Below are positions 12,501-20,522 of a stretch of DNA of 55,727 nt, piece after piece (position 1 is the stretch's first letter; the number at the start of each line of letters is the position of its first letter). A program made the translations under genes and the position numbers. The notes below the pieces were generated by a model. That model searched no databases. It was not told where the DNA came from and saw only the letters and a list, made by a program, of their open reading frames with translations. The stretch is from Cyanobacteria bacterium REEB67 (lineage in GTDB: Bacteria; Cyanobacteriota; Vampirovibrionia; Obscuribacterales; Obscuribacteraceae): NCBI GenBank assembly GCA_018971775.1, contig JAGXAB010000042.1, positions 1 to 55,727 on the forward strand, given 5' to 3'.

Positions 12501-12579
12501 ATTTCTCAACGCTGGGCGACGATTGAGAGCTTACAGGGGCCGCATCGGACGCAGCCAAACGGGACTGAAGATTTTGCAT
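3517..12579 (-). CDS. giant (3020 aa) exported beta-strand-repeat protein with FecR-like tail
   Basis: The start is ATG at 12579, preceded by GGAG in a good Shine-Dalgarno position. Residues 1-60 hold a polar leader, KYSVRQRLLSASL and a hydrophobic Ala/Ser stretch (probable signal peptide). Residues of about 180-290 form the head module shared with both neighbouring giants. Most of the rest is degenerate Asn/Thr/Ser/Gly/Val strand-turn repeats as in beta-helix adhesins. A strongly Gly-rich block covers about residues 775-1085. A (ST/AT)n stretch near residues 2730-2745 comes from a GGAAGT/GGCAGT-type hexamer repeat at about 4360-4400. At about 2838-2915 lies a FecR-like beta domain (MLFCPEVNTRVRCG... 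FDGGVAAYNMHD), followed by a helical tail with VGYRR and MLKTAAILL that is nearly conserved in the 2304-aa paralog. No autotransporter barrel or sortase signal is visible. The likely role is surface adhesion or matrix; the secretion route is unknown. Confidence 0.9.
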   Translation of the reverse strand: MQNLQSRLAASDAAPVSSQSSPSVEKYSVRQRLLSASLTLAMTGSASATAALANGAVPTNTPTGWLPQVPGHTAPGSAANTFAAAMQSVAATHASNSLGAINHAAGAAAAGALRGTNHSFTSFSNAAGLHGTHAAFSNAALSQAYHAAKNVAGALATQANGSSDLNLASANPIFAANSLAGFHAITLDIGGKQQQISLDSKLTAAELVAAQQVLSTGKQELIINSKGVATGGYFDLSSSTVSALDSAVGGNLNSLVISRGVQAVDSLSSLNLTGTLINLGSLTVGALPTATNQATDLISATNIFNGFGGTIASASVLSSLSPTSIALTASDTFFNNGLVSSAGNLNITAPNIINTFVGASTAQHVPTLSAAQNVNITTQNLTNAGLISAASGNVNIVNGGGNNNIAVTGTGGTIQALNGNINFNQADYAGTGNVTLSGGDYLSKQVNFNVGSGAIEADVDQVSGVINGTAGSSHITTATDNMNLGNICVSGDPTYYNTAGNITISGNLTGSPDLALLASGNIIAASANGVGGLDTSGGVNGGNILLVAGATLTGVSGNNSGKSATSPVTITGASKTGGFVDLSGNTFVVGSNTSAVNTFNASGTTGKGGDITIVAFKGTAANSGSVVATRDPVQTSGTDTITSTGGAGGGTVTILANGANILLQNVDAGALNIYGATPSVSTGGVTVGTTGAITSGTITPGLASKTAIFSTGANGTATSNLNVTGDVNITTGSNYVEVANVTAGGKFTANTNGLILVDGIAQASSVNLKSTGSFIEAASIITAGAGGVAGVDAGNGNGVGGGGNGGDIALNGTGVFVNYLDSSGGGGAGGNADGQAGGKGGNAGNITLTASNDNIQIIPLKDGSGKIVPGQINASGGGGGGGAGALNGAGGAGGSGGNAGTVQITTPFSFIGAVQTTVSKVVTTNQSIVAFNGGAGGAGGTGAGTGSGGGGGGGSYGGAGGGGAAIGSGAVTSIGGGGGGGTAGGGGGGGGNGVSNATGGGGGSSTGSAGASTAGTGGTGTPAGSDGTNNTAGTTAGSGGNGGGYTSGSAGLGGVYGLGGAGGTSTAGSTTTGADGFQAITAGGTGTVLIAVGDKIGTATSPVVIDTANLSVTSTSKTASIYLGSFADATNLSKVVVGASSTFSMSVPFGTLTIGANAGDYGVVGGTLVALSGANGVVIDKGVSATTINVSSPNNVDTTNTSGDISGAGTLTAKTVNLFSETGIITANTAATNVSANAGGLTVTINEAVSAGKLTNILASSTADGGVFTVNSAQQLNITGVILDPAGIVNLNESGTTPIGINITAPMNVGVTAGTVNLTTTGSGSIINSKAITATNININANGAVGSSSRPFLTNTLGNLKVTEATSSLVYIKDSNAVGFTLNGTGAPGSGISVISAAKNLNVNNLVFSTVTLQDTFAKTGSSTLTFNANNLATNQIGDGTGVVTITTANANIEAPNTSNNGFFGTNVVLKSTAGSVGGGSTLKVTSPLLTATATKGSVHVSDTVATTLAAGGALNVYTVAAPSLIVNGAITGPTINLTSNGSLAGLFLNANVGTASSTAVNLTSSVGITQNAKAVTSGGTINFIDTSLFTGIGTSAQSIVTKASSLITISGSNGLGVYISQNGKATLGSSLIPNGLLSFTDASALTISGAVNVGSLIITAPSLNVPASVVVNSANLTVTSPVVTVAGTLKGNTSATFLSTAGLSITGDGTISTNNFGTLTLGGTVGTKSTTSITLGDKTGSHNPLLASLFGVEDTINIFTTGNFSSTLLNNNTLSTNSAGGTINFQAKDFVLVNSPAPGLPISFQAGGTAGSTDGTINLNFTGTQAVTLGQNTGDFNLTAAASTSAGVGHITVKAAGNLTVDSTVGLGLKNGSTLSLTSAKALVVNADILAGGAAPTLASLTLGSGSTSPFTIALTLAPGKSLLNGTLGNINATSVTIDAAGTITTGNPNTIQAANATFSNSKGVLTMVGTSTSDIKATNSLTLTAKSGIMLGDKTGANNPLDSLLGANKVLTNFTVNTGGNFTSSIPDFQLSEAGNGGTLSITAGNIVTLGANALGPIILSANGNAGSNAGSVTLNLTGTQALVLSNVASAKAPATYEISANGNVQTGTVVVSSGGALSVLAGGLTTGSQIGTLSLSGSKGLAVTAAGLLPSNPGNLTLNSGATSALQIGATAVAAGGNGIVGSLNGTNVVVKDLGGITIASGFGVTASSLVEFDTKSFTNNGSVTTSANGTLLFGSLIAPLPSLVVAGAGTYSSNIANLSINATGAVDTSTLFSQLTGLNGVDVVTAGTLTFAPTTPTVTVGSGGTINITAGALATKSTTSPILFVDSGVGTINISSKAALTVGTAKGDINFGGNVTTSAVNLTSTGGVLTLTSDNSKSAIQYGSSVLTGTSVIANTEVTAFGGLSVFATSTSGAITTNGNNTFLNAGSTGLLTLGTANTKLAKNPTAVSANGTIQLGTALYKGALNILNEGSSSASIATTAGNSIAALNYTSTQLGVNVGNITTTAGGATITVQTSNNVDLTVNANAVISTKGGGINLISNTPGAALSQINIGNGAQLLTSSGSILLQDSNTTSGKISLGTGVTMHASGTAAGIGQVSMVIGALPTSKQLVAGGPPIGTAPIYITSGGATITFASTALPRGTIISAGAGNILNAAGRNVVFSGGKASGTTITLAGNDTIIADPPVGASSSTLVLPAATGASSFMGGLTPVSGTASTLSSAATTPSTSTSTATATSTTNFNNTNLSNLSALNSASAFAAGSAILSNAMSVLEAPIVTAEVKTVDTDLQTASTDSSSAIKPLQGGIVKNARGSAPAESTRSLTGAVSNVAEKQLDRGVMLFCPEVNTRVRCGNATIDVAADSLALLIAFDGGVAAYNMHDTKRDAVVITNGSHRLVVAPGRSGIITSRNVHYFEDVNPMETVGYRRVAAKAYEDGFKTFQAEFNLFSVMQGLPPLKAMVKSSDARERKISASMLKTAAILLSMSDASPFVLMPARRVTAMAAPQAGPASAPRAAEVAR

Positions 12580-12752
12580 ATCAGATCTTTCTCCACAGAG
12601 GAAATTCGCGAGTTATGGGTGCCCAAGGCTGACGGCCGCGTACCGTCTGCATAACGGCACATGCTATCGGAAAAGAAAAAATATGTCTGCCACATTATTG
12701 TTCGCAAAGCGACACGGGAAAACGAAGCCGGTAGCCAAGGGGGTTTCAGCTC

Positions 12753-12768
12753 ATGAAAAACTTTTCAT
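12753..12768. promoter_or_regulatory. AT-rich palindrome between the two complete giant-protein genes
   Basis: ATGAAAAACTTTTCAT is a 16-nt near-perfect palindrome (7 of 8 pairs) inside the 206-nt gap between the stop at 12786 and the start at 12579. It could be an operator or part of a weak processing signal. No T-run follows it, so a terminator is unlikely. The rest of the gap shows nothing firm beyond the ribosome-binding site. Confidence 0.25.
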
Positions 12769-12785
12769 CATTGCGGCAAATTAAG

Positions 12786-15700
12786 TCAGCGTCCGGCATT
12801 TTGGGAATTTAGCGCGGTCACCGGGGCTGCGGTCATATATTCATAGCGATCGCCGCCGCCGATTTGCATCAGAATTGCCGCCGTTTTCAGCATCGCCGAG
12901 GCAAGTTTTCTATTTTCGGAGTCTTCTGACCGGACCATATTTTTCAATGGCTCCAGAGATTGCAACATAGAAAGGATGTTGAACTCCGACTGGAAGCACT
13001 TCATACCATCTTTCAAATCTTTGCCGACCATGCGGCGGTAACCGACCTGTTGCGCGGGGTTCACTTCCTCGAAGTAATGGACATTGCGATTAGTCATGAC
13101 GACATTGCTGCCCGGGGCGACAGCGACACGGTGACCACCGCAGTCCATGACGACGGCGTTGCGCCGCGTGTCGTGCAGGTTGTAGACGGCAGCGCCTCCG
13201 TCAAAAGCGAGCACCATCACTACCGAGTGCGCGGCGATGTCGACCGTGCCCAGGCCGGTCTCGACGCGAGTATCGGCCGAAGGTGCATAAAGTGTGGCGC
13301 CGCGTCCAAGATGTTTCACTTCGATAGTACCGGCCCGGGCAGTATCGCCATGGCTACGGCTGCCTGTTTCGATACCGCCGCTCAATTTAAGAATGCCACT
13401 CGATTGATTGAAGCCGGTCAATTGACTGACCTTAGCCAGGCCATTGCCATTATCAAAATAGTTTCCGCCAGCAAGATTTTCGGCATTGTTCAATCCGACC
13501 GTCGCGGCCAGGTTGCTTGTATTGAGGCTGCTATTGACGGTGGCCACAGTATCTCCGATACTGCCGGCGGTGATGGACGGCGAGTTCACAGTCGTGCTGG
13601 AGACAGTATTAGAAGCACTGGCGGAGGCGGTCATTGCTGGTGTATTCAAGCCCGCGGTCAACAGCGCCGAGGCTCCTGCAGATGCAGTCGCAGCAATCGC
13701 AACGGCCGGGCCTGACACAACGGGCGGGTCGGCAGTGATACTGTCGCCACCTTCGAGGACAATGGCGCTGCTATTACCAGCACCGTTGAAGACGATGTTG
13801 CGGCCTTTGGCATTAAGCGTGTTGAGGCCATTTGCCGTGATTGTGCTGTGAGGATTGGCCGTCGTCGTGTAATAGATCTTGCCGTTGCCGCTCGACGTGG
13901 CCACCGGGTCACTGGGACTAGGTTGCGGCCCGGCTAACAATCCGGTTGTCGGCACCTTGCCCATGACGATATTGACCTGGCCAAGACCGCCAATGATGCT
14001 CGATCCATAGAGAGTGACGTTTTTGCCGATGTCGATACCGGACGTCAGATCATTGTTCTGGAGAGTAATACTGCCATTTGTCGTCTGCAGCGTCGAGCCG
14101 GCGGAGACACTCAACTCGCCTTTGTTGTTGACAATGGTGATGCTACCGCCAGTGGTGAAGATGCTGTTGACGGTCAGCTCATTCGCCTGACTGTTCGTGA
14201 AAGTGAGAGCCTTGATACCTGTAGGTGTGAAGGTCTGACTGAGAGTGGTATTGCCGATGAAAGCGTTAGCGAGGTTAAGCGCACCGTACAAAACGCTGAC
14301 ATTGCCGCTGCTGATATTGAGGGCGGCGGTGGGCAAAACCGTACTGCCATTGCCGATAGTGAGAGAACCGCCCGATAGCAAACTATTGACGCTTTCGGTT
14401 ATAGCGCCAGCCGACTGCACAGTAAGAGCAGAGCTGGCAATGACGTTGTCATTTATAACGATACTCTTGCCGTTGAGTTGACCATTAGCAGTAGTCAAAA
14501 CTTCGTTGACTGTGAGCGTGGCCAAACTGCCGGCCGTATAAGAGCCCGTAGAACCGACCTCTATATCGTACTGGCCGCGTACCTGACCGAGCGTGAGAGC
14601 AGAGCCAAGAGTGAGGCTGACATTGCCGCCCGGTGCGGTCAGACTGAGATAAGACTGGGGATTGAGCGAGCTGGGGGCATAGGAGACAGTACCGGCGTTT
14701 ACATAGATGGTGCCACCACTATTGACCGCCAGGTTGTACAGCGTCGTCGGCAAAGTCAAAGTAGTAGCAGCCGAAATGGTGATGTTGTCTAGAGTGCCGC
14801 TATTAAGAAGCGGCAGCAAGTTCGTCGTATTGACGCTGCCAATATTGGATTGCAAACGCAATGAAGTAAAACCAACATATGTCCCGGGCGCAGCACTGTT
14901 CGAGGTGGACGTGGTGACGTTACCAACGGCATTGCCAATAGAAAGAGATGGCTGCGCGATACCACCGCCGGGAGTGCCAGTGATAACGGCATTATTGATC
15001 AAATTGCCGGTCTGGAAACTCAGCTGGCCGCCAGTAATATTGAAACCGTTATTGACAGTAATGCTGGTCGGATCGGAGACGGTGATGATCGGCGCTGTGA
15101 TCGTACCGATGATGCCGTTGGCGAGCTGGGTAGAATTTGCTCCGATGACAAAGGTGCGACCGGCACCGGCGCCCAGACTGACATTGTTATAAACGCCTGA
15201 GTTGAAGATATCGAAAGGCACCGAGAGAAAGTGGTTACTGCTCAGAGCAATCGCATTGTTCGTGCCGCCCACGACAATGCCGGCCTGATCTTTCAGAGTC
15301 AAATTGCCGCCGGCGGCGACGGAAACTGAATTGTTGCCGGCTCCATCTGCTTCGATTGTATATTCGACCTGAGTCTTGGGCGTCACCGCGGTCGTACCGA
15401 GCACGACAGCCTGAGCGCCGGTCAAAGTAAGCGAAGCGCTGCCAGTGCTCGTGCCGTTAGCGGCAATCACGAAGGGTGTACCTACGGCAGCACTGGTGTT
15501 GATGATATTTGATGCCGTAATCGAAACCGAGTCATTGGCAAAAGCGGGGTTCATGACGAAGGAGGTATAGGCTCCTTTAAATAGACCGTTGGTATTGATC
15601 GTCAAATTTTCAAGAGTGCTGGCGCCGATGTTTGGAAATGGATTGTTCAGCCCGGTCGTCGCCACGCCCAACGTGATACTGGTCGGAGCAGTGAAAGTGA

Positions 15701-18700
15701 GCGTCGTCGGCATGCTGGTGAAAACACTGCTTGGCCCAAGAATCGCGAGGGCACCGGTGCTGGCGAAAGTAGCCGAGCCCGCTGTAGCAATGTCGAAGAT
15801 ACCACCGGCAGTAAAGGTGATAGTCGGCGAAGTGATAGTCAGATTGTTCGAAGTAATAGAAGCAGTGGAGAGCAGAGTGAACGAAGAAGGCGCCGTCAAA
15901 CTGAGAGTATCGTAATTGACCAGGCCGGTAGTGAGCTTACCGCCGCTGGTACCAAGAGCGAGATTAAGATTGGCGCCACTGCCGCCGGTGCCACTAAAAA
16001 GTATGCTGCCGTTTTGCGTGACGTAGCTGACGCTATTTGCCGCGGCATCGATACCGAGAGTTGTAGTCGCCTTGGTGACCACGCTCTGCGTGCCGGGACC
16101 AAAGCCAATCAGAGCACCATTGCCAGTCGTCGTCAGGGTAATTGCCTTACCAGCAACAGCAGAAGCGATATTGGTCTGGAACATATTGCCGACGGCGGAG
16201 AGATTGGTGACAAGAGTAGAAGCCGTACCGATATTGGCATTGATGACAAGATCAGCGCTCGTACCACCTGTGCCGGCGAGATTGATCGTCGGCGCGGAAA
16301 TTGCACCGCCGACGGTGAGAGCATAAGCGCTGACGTTATATTCGACTTTTGCCGTACCGGCGTTGAGCGTGGTTATAGCGCTATCACTGACAAAAACCGA
16401 ACCGGTCGTGGCATTGGCAGTCAGTATCGGTGCCGAGACAATAATGGGAGTACCACTAACACCGATGCTCCCCTTCGTGCTTGTCATAGCGACAGATGTA
16501 CCGGCAACAGTAAAAGTACCACTATATGTGATCGACCCCATTGAATTTAAGACTACAGCTCCCGTGCCGTCTCCGATGGTGCCGCCACCGGCCGACAGCC
16601 TGGTGACGCCAGCGCTGTTGGTACCGGTAATGGTGACATCGCTGTAAGAGAGATTTTCCACACCAAGATTAGCGGCGGCGCTTGAGATGGATATATTTTG
16701 AGTGCCTGGAGCACTGACCCCGGAAACGGCAAACGTCGTCGTCCCAATGTCCTTGAAATAAAGACTGTCGGTAGAGCTACCGTCAACGGTCAGAAGACCA
16801 GCCTTGGTCACAATCGGAGCGGCAGCCGTACCGGCCACTCCGCCTGGAAACAAGAAGACGCCAGGCGCTGTAAGCACGGCGCCTTTACTTTCGACGATTG
16901 AGCCGCTTGTGGTCGTCAAAATAATGACGCCGCTTCCCACATTTATAGCGGCACCGACATTGATACCGATTGGATTGGAAGTGGTGGCGGTGCCGTTATC
17001 TGTGATCCGGACGGAGCCATTGGTGGCGGTAAGTGCACCATTTACCGTCACCTGCTGAGCCGAGTCGACGATAAGATTTTGTCCACTGCCAACACTGGAG
17101 GCATTTAAAAGTAACGCTTTGGAGCTTGTCGCTCCTTCCTCGATTGTCGCTGCGCCGCCGGCATTGACAGCCAACGTATTTACTGCGGTGTTGACGCTGA
17201 TATTGCCCGCTCCCGCTGTTTTGAGATTAGACGTGGCCGCTGTAATCAGCCCGATGCCGCTGATATCGCCGGCGTTCCCGGCCTTGAGATTGGCAGTCGT
17301 CAAATTGACCGTACCGGCAGTGACTGCACCGCCTAAGGAGATTGACTCATTGGCAGTGAGATTGAGAGCGCCGCTAGTGGAAAGAGTCGAAGTATTGAGC
17401 GTAACAGCAGTGCCTGTCGAGGCCGTATCCTGCAAGGTGATCGAAGCGCCTGCTTTTGGACTATTGACAGTGAGAGCATTTGTATCGGCCGTGATCGGCG
17501 CTGTCGCCGTGCCGCTCGTCACACCAAAAGTAAGACTGACCGGTGCACCGTTAGTGAGGATTGATGACGTCGCGATTTTGCCGCCGGTATTGAGAGCAAC
17601 CGCCGCTCCGTTGGAGTTTATATTGGTGACGTTGATTGTTGTATTCGTGGCACTGCTGGTAGAAAAGCTGCCGGAGCCTGCCTGGATGGTGCCGTTCAAT
17701 ATATCGATATTGGACGGATTACTGGTGCCGCCCGTTATCGTCGGAATGCCGCCGGATATTGTCGTGGTGCCGCCGTTGATATTTTGGGCGGTGATCTGCG
17801 CACCGGCACCAATCAAAGTAACAGCACCATTTCCTTTGATGCCGAAGGCATCTATGCTTGTCGCGCCCCCGGTCTGAGTCGCTGTTTCAGTCGCTACAAT
17901 AGAGCCCGAATTGGCCTGACTGCCGGTGTATGCCACCATCGTGACGGCGCCGGCTGTTCCATTGGTGCTGCTGCTATTGACGGCGACCACGGGAGTATTT
18001 GTCTTGGTCGTACCGAGCGTAATCCCGGAGAGATCTATATAACCGCCGGTAGCTGAGCCCTTCGTAGACCGAGCAGTCGAGTCTGTCAAGATCGCTTCGC
18101 TCGAGCTCGGCGATGTGAAGTTGGCACCGGCGACAAGTGTAATGGCGCCGCCATTGCCGGTCGTGCTGGAAGTATCGAGGGTACCGCCATTGCCGATGAT
18201 GTTGCGACTGGCGACAACAGCCAGGTCCTGTCCGGGAGTAGCGACAAAGGTCTTATCGATTGTCACGTCACCGGCACTATTTATAAAAATCGGATCGCCG
18301 CTGACATTATTGACACCAAGCTGCAAATTTTCGGTAGCGGCCGCGATATGCGCGCTGCCCGCCGTCGTATTGACCACACCGTTAACATTGCCGACATTGA
18401 CGTCGACGGCACCACAACCGGCGTTCAGATTCAACTGTTGCGAGAGGAAATTTCCACCGTTGACGTTGATATTACTGGACGAATCGCCCGAGCTTTCGAT
18501 ATTGATATCGCCTTTGAGGGCCTGGATCGCACCGCCGGTATTATTTAAGTTGAGCGATTGTTCAGCCGTACTGTTGACGATATTAATACTACCGGTGAGG
18601 GCAGAGATGACACCGCTGTTATTGATGTCAGCGCCGTTCAAATTGACATTTTGAGCGGCACTGAGCAAGGCCTGGGCGCTGGATGAAGGCGAGGTAAGGT

Positions 18701-19700
18701 TATAAATCATCGGAGCGGAGATATTAAGAGTACCGCTCGATGTAATCGTACCGCTGTTATAAAAAAGGTTGGATGCGGCCAGAGCGATGCTGGTCGGAGT
18801 GAGGCCGGAGGCCTGAGTGGCAGAAGAGATGCTGCCACCAGAAGCATTGTAGATATTGAGGGCGCTGATCGTATCGAGGGTCTGGCCCTTAGCCGAGCTG
18901 TCGGCGCCAAGCAAAATCGAGCCATAATTGACCAGTGAACCGGCTAATTGCAGGGAAGCGAGCGAATCAATCGCCTGCACGCCGTGCGAAATAGCGAGCG
19001 AGCCAAGCGAACCGCCGACGGCATTATCGAGGGCGCTCAATGTGCTGCTGTTCAGATCGAAGCTTCCACCGGTGGCAACACCACTGGCATTTATGACGAG
19101 GCTTTGCTTACTGCCGCTCAATACCTGCTCGGCGGCGACAAGCTCGGCACCGGTCAACTTGCTGTCGAGCCGGAAGGTTTCGCTCTTGCCGCCGATGTCC
19201 AGAGTCAAAGAGGTAAAACCGGCCAGGCTGGACGGGCTAAAAAGACTGGCGAGGGTAAAGTTGGTGGCACTGCTGCGCAGGCTCACATCGTGCACATTGG
19301 GGGCAAGGTTGCTCAAGCCGTGTAGTGTGTTGACCACACTTGTCGCCTGCCATCCGGTATGTGAGGTGTTGGCGGTCAAGGATGCAGCGCTGCTATGGTT
19401 GCTGTTCGTCAGCATTACGCTATCGACGCCAGAGAGTGCGTGATGGATCGCGCTCGGCAGGAGACTGTGTTGAGCTGAAGTAGCAGTCGTAGCAAAAGTG
19501 GACGGCGTACTCGTACTGGCCTGGGCGCTCGTTTGAGTCAAGATGCCGGCCAGGGGAGCGGCCATCAATACGCCCAGAGATCCGCTCATTAGCCGCTGCC
19601 GGCGCGTATATCTTGCTGCCGCCAGGTGATGAGCCAGTTCCTGTGCTGAAAATTGCAGTGGGATTTTGGCTGTAGACTGAGCGGGGCGATGATTATGCAT
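12786..19700 (-). CDS. giant (about 2304 aa) exported beta-strand-repeat protein with FecR-like tail
   Basis: The frame is open from a TTG at 19712, but ATG at 19700 is preferred because GGAG lies 6 nt before it. The N-terminus has RYTRRQRLMSGSL then a hydrophobic stretch ending at SAQAS, a probable signal peptide. The head module (DIGGKSETF, TGAELVAAEQVLSG, GVATGG, HGVQAIDSLASL) is shared with the other two giants. The middle is Ser/Thr/Asn/Gly beta-strand repeats without the long poly-Gly block of its neighbour. At about residues 2125-2200 is the FecR-like domain (TLYAPSADTRVETG, FDGGAAVYNLHD), followed by the helical tail (VGYRRMVGKD, MLKTAAILM). Head and tail are better conserved than the middle, as expected if the ends carry export or anchoring functions. 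Adhesin or matrix role inferred. Confidence 0.9.
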   Translation of the reverse strand: MHNHRPAQSTAKIPLQFSAQELAHHLAAARYTRRQRLMSGSLGVLMAAPLAGILTQTSAQASTSTPSTFATTATSAQHSLLPSAIHHALSGVDSVMLTNSNHSSAASLTANTSHTGWQATSVVNTLHGLSNLAPNVHDVSLRSSATNFTLASLFSPSSLAGFTSLTLDIGGKSETFRLDSKLTGAELVAAEQVLSGSKQSLVINASGVATGGSFDLNSSTLSALDNAVGGSLGSLAISHGVQAIDSLASLQLAGSLVNYGSILLGADSSAKGQTLDTISALNIYNASGGSISSATQASGLTPTSIALAASNLFYNSGTITSSGTLNISAPMIYNLTSPSSSAQALLSAAQNVNLNGADINNSGVISALTGSINIVNSTAEQSLNLNNTGGAIQALKGDINIESSGDSSSNINVNGGNFLSQQLNLNAGCGAVDVNVGNVNGVVNTTAGSAHIAAATENLQLGVNNVSGDPIFINSAGDVTIDKTFVATPGQDLAVVASRNIIGNGGTLDTSSTTGNGGAITLVAGANFTSPSSSEAILTDSTARSTKGSATGGYIDLSGITLGTTKTNTPVVAVNSSSTNGTAGAVTMVAYTGSQANSGSIVATETATQTGGATSIDAFGIKGNGAVTLIGAGAQITAQNINGGTTTISGGIPTITGGTSNPSNIDILNGTIQAGSGSFSTSSATNTTINVTNINSNGAAVALNTGGKIATSSILTNGAPVSLTFGVTSGTATAPITADTNALTVNSPKAGASITLQDTASTGTAVTLNTSTLSTSGALNLTANESISLGGAVTAGTVNLTTANLKAGNAGDISGIGLITAATSNLKTAGAGNISVNTAVNTLAVNAGGAATIEEGATSSKALLLNASSVGSGQNLIVDSAQQVTVNGALTATNGSVRITDNGTATTSNPIGINVGAAINVGSGVIILTTTSGSIVESKGAVLTAPGVFLFPGGVAGTAAAPIVTKAGLLTVDGSSTDSLYFKDIGTTTFAVSGVSAPGTQNISISSAAANLGVENLSYSDVTITGTNSAGVTRLSAGGGTIGDGTGAVVLNSMGSITYSGTFTVAGTSVAMTSTKGSIGVSGTPIIVSAPILTANATTGSVFVSDSAITTLNAGTAKVEYNVSAYALTVGGAISAPTINLAGTGGTSADLVINANIGTASTLVTNLSAVGNMFQTNIASAVAGKAITLTTTGNGALIGFGPGTQSVVTKATTTLGIDAAANSVSYVTQNGSILFSGTGGSGANLNLALGTSGGKLTTGLVNYDTLSLTAPSSFTLLSTASITSNNLTITSPTITFTAGGIFDIATAGSATFASTGALAILGPSSVFTSMPTTLTFTAPTSITLGVATTGLNNPFPNIGASTLENLTINTNGLFKGAYTSFVMNPAFANDSVSITASNIINTSAAVGTPFVIAANGTSTGSASLTLTGAQAVVLGTTAVTPKTQVEYTIEADGAGNNSVSVAAGGNLTLKDQAGIVVGGTNNAIALSSNHFLSVPFDIFNSGVYNNVSLGAGAGRTFVIGANSTQLANGIIGTITAPIITVSDPTSITVNNGFNITGGQLSFQTGNLINNAVITGTPGGGIAQPSLSIGNAVGNVTTSTSNSAAPGTYVGFTSLRLQSNIGSVNTTNLLPLLNSGTLDNITISAATTLTLPTTLYNLAVNSGGTIYVNAGTVSYAPSSLNPQSYLSLTAPGGNVSLTLGSALTLGQVRGQYDIEVGSTGSYTAGSLATLTVNEVLTTANGQLNGKSIVINDNVIASSALTVQSAGAITESVNSLLSGGSLTIGNGSTVLPTAALNISSGNVSVLYGALNLANAFIGNTTLSQTFTPTGIKALTFTNSQANELTVNSIFTTGGSITIVNNKGELSVSAGSTLQTTNGSITLQNNDLTSGIDIGKNVTLYGSSIIGGLGQVNIVMGKVPTTGLLAGPQPSPSDPVATSSGNGKIYYTTTANPHSTITANGLNTLNAKGRNIVFNGAGNSSAIVLEGGDSITADPPVVSGPAVAIAATASAGASALLTAGLNTPAMTASASASNTVSSTTVNSPSITAGSIGDTVATVNSSLNTSNLAATVGLNNAENLAGGNYFDNGNGLAKVSQLTGFNQSSGILKLSGGIETGSRSHGDTARAGTIEVKHLGRGATLYAPSADTRVETGLGTVDIAAHSVVMVLAFDGGAAVYNLHDTRRNAVVMDCGGHRVAVAPGSNVVMTNRNVHYFEEVNPAQQVGYRRMVGKDLKDGMKCFQSEFNILSMLQSLEPLKNMVRSEDSENRKLASAMLKTAAILMQIGGGDRYEYMTAAPVTALNSQNAGR

Positions 19701-19992
19701 GTTTGACTCCAACTAATCTGAGCGCGAAATTTGAGCAGCCGGGCGAACAAACGATTGGTCGCAATAAGGGCGACAATAAGCTTACGGGATGATCGGTAAG
19801 CAATATGTGATCAAACTGTGTGTGTTACTTTACAAAACAGTCACGATGCTGGGAACCAGTGCTCTGGCCGGTTTCACGCAGTCTAAATCTATTTTCACAG
19901 CCGGGGGAACCAGGCTGATTTTTTACGGTCAAAGTCAAACAAGACAACGATCAACATACCGACTAAAAAATGAACTGCAATTAGGGAGATTT

Positions 19993-20502
19993 ATGATGCA
20001 AAGTCAATTAGAGGCAGAGAAATCGGCCGTCCTCGCTAAGGTGACGCGTTTAATCAAAGCGATCGATTTTGGCATGCTTACCACCCAGGCCGAAGACGGC
20101 TCCCTGCACAGCCGTCCGATGGCAGCCAATGGTGAAGTCGGCCCGAACGGTGAGCTCTACTTCTTCACCTACGGTCAATCGTACAAAGTATTTGAAGCGG
20201 TCGAACATCCACAGTGCAACGTGTCGTTTAGTGACATCAAAAGTAATAGCTATGTGTCAGTCTCAGGCATCGCCAGACTGGTACGCGACAAGGCTCTCAT
20301 GGCCAGTCTCTGGAAGCCTGAACTAAAAAATTGGTTTCCCCAGGGCCTCGACACTCAAGACATCGCCCTGCTCCAAGTAACGCCGGAACGTGCCGAGTAC
20401 TGGGACGGGCCATCATCCGCCGTTGCACAAACGATCTCATTCCTCGGTGCCTTAACCGGCGTCGAAGTAAAAATCGGCGAAAACAGAAAGGTCACTCTCT
20501 AG
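19993..20502 (+). CDS. pyridoxamine 5'-phosphate oxidase-like (general stress protein 26 type) protein
   Basis: The protein is 169 aa from ATG at 19993, which has AGGGAG about 6 nt upstream. An open frame reaches back to 19789, but that extension has no ribosome-binding site and does not resemble the family. The sequence fits the split-barrel flavin-binding family: an N-terminal helix, FGMLTTQAEDGSLHSRPM, LYFFTYGQSYK, a VSVSG strand and a C-terminal PERAEYWDGPSS. Family members bind FMN, F420 or haem, and many small versions are linked to general stress; the substrate here is unknown. It is divergent from the giant gene at 19700, with 292 nt between the two starts in which no clear promoter was seen. 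It converges on the malic enzyme gene with a 20-nt gap. Confidence 0.85.
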   Translation: MMQSQLEAEKSAVLAKVTRLIKAIDFGMLTTQAEDGSLHSRPMAANGEVGPNGELYFFTYGQSYKVFEAVEHPQCNVSFSDIKSNSYVSVSGIARLVRDKALMASLWKPELKNWFPQGLDTQDIALLQVTPERAEYWDGPSSAVAQTISFLGALTGVEVKIGENRKVTL

Positions 20503-20522
20503 TTTTCATCGCTCCAATTTTC

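Noticed and set aside
19789..19992. N-terminal extension of the pyridoxamine-oxidase-like protein
   Set aside because: It lacks a ribosome-binding site and does not resemble the family; ATG at 19993 has a strong one.
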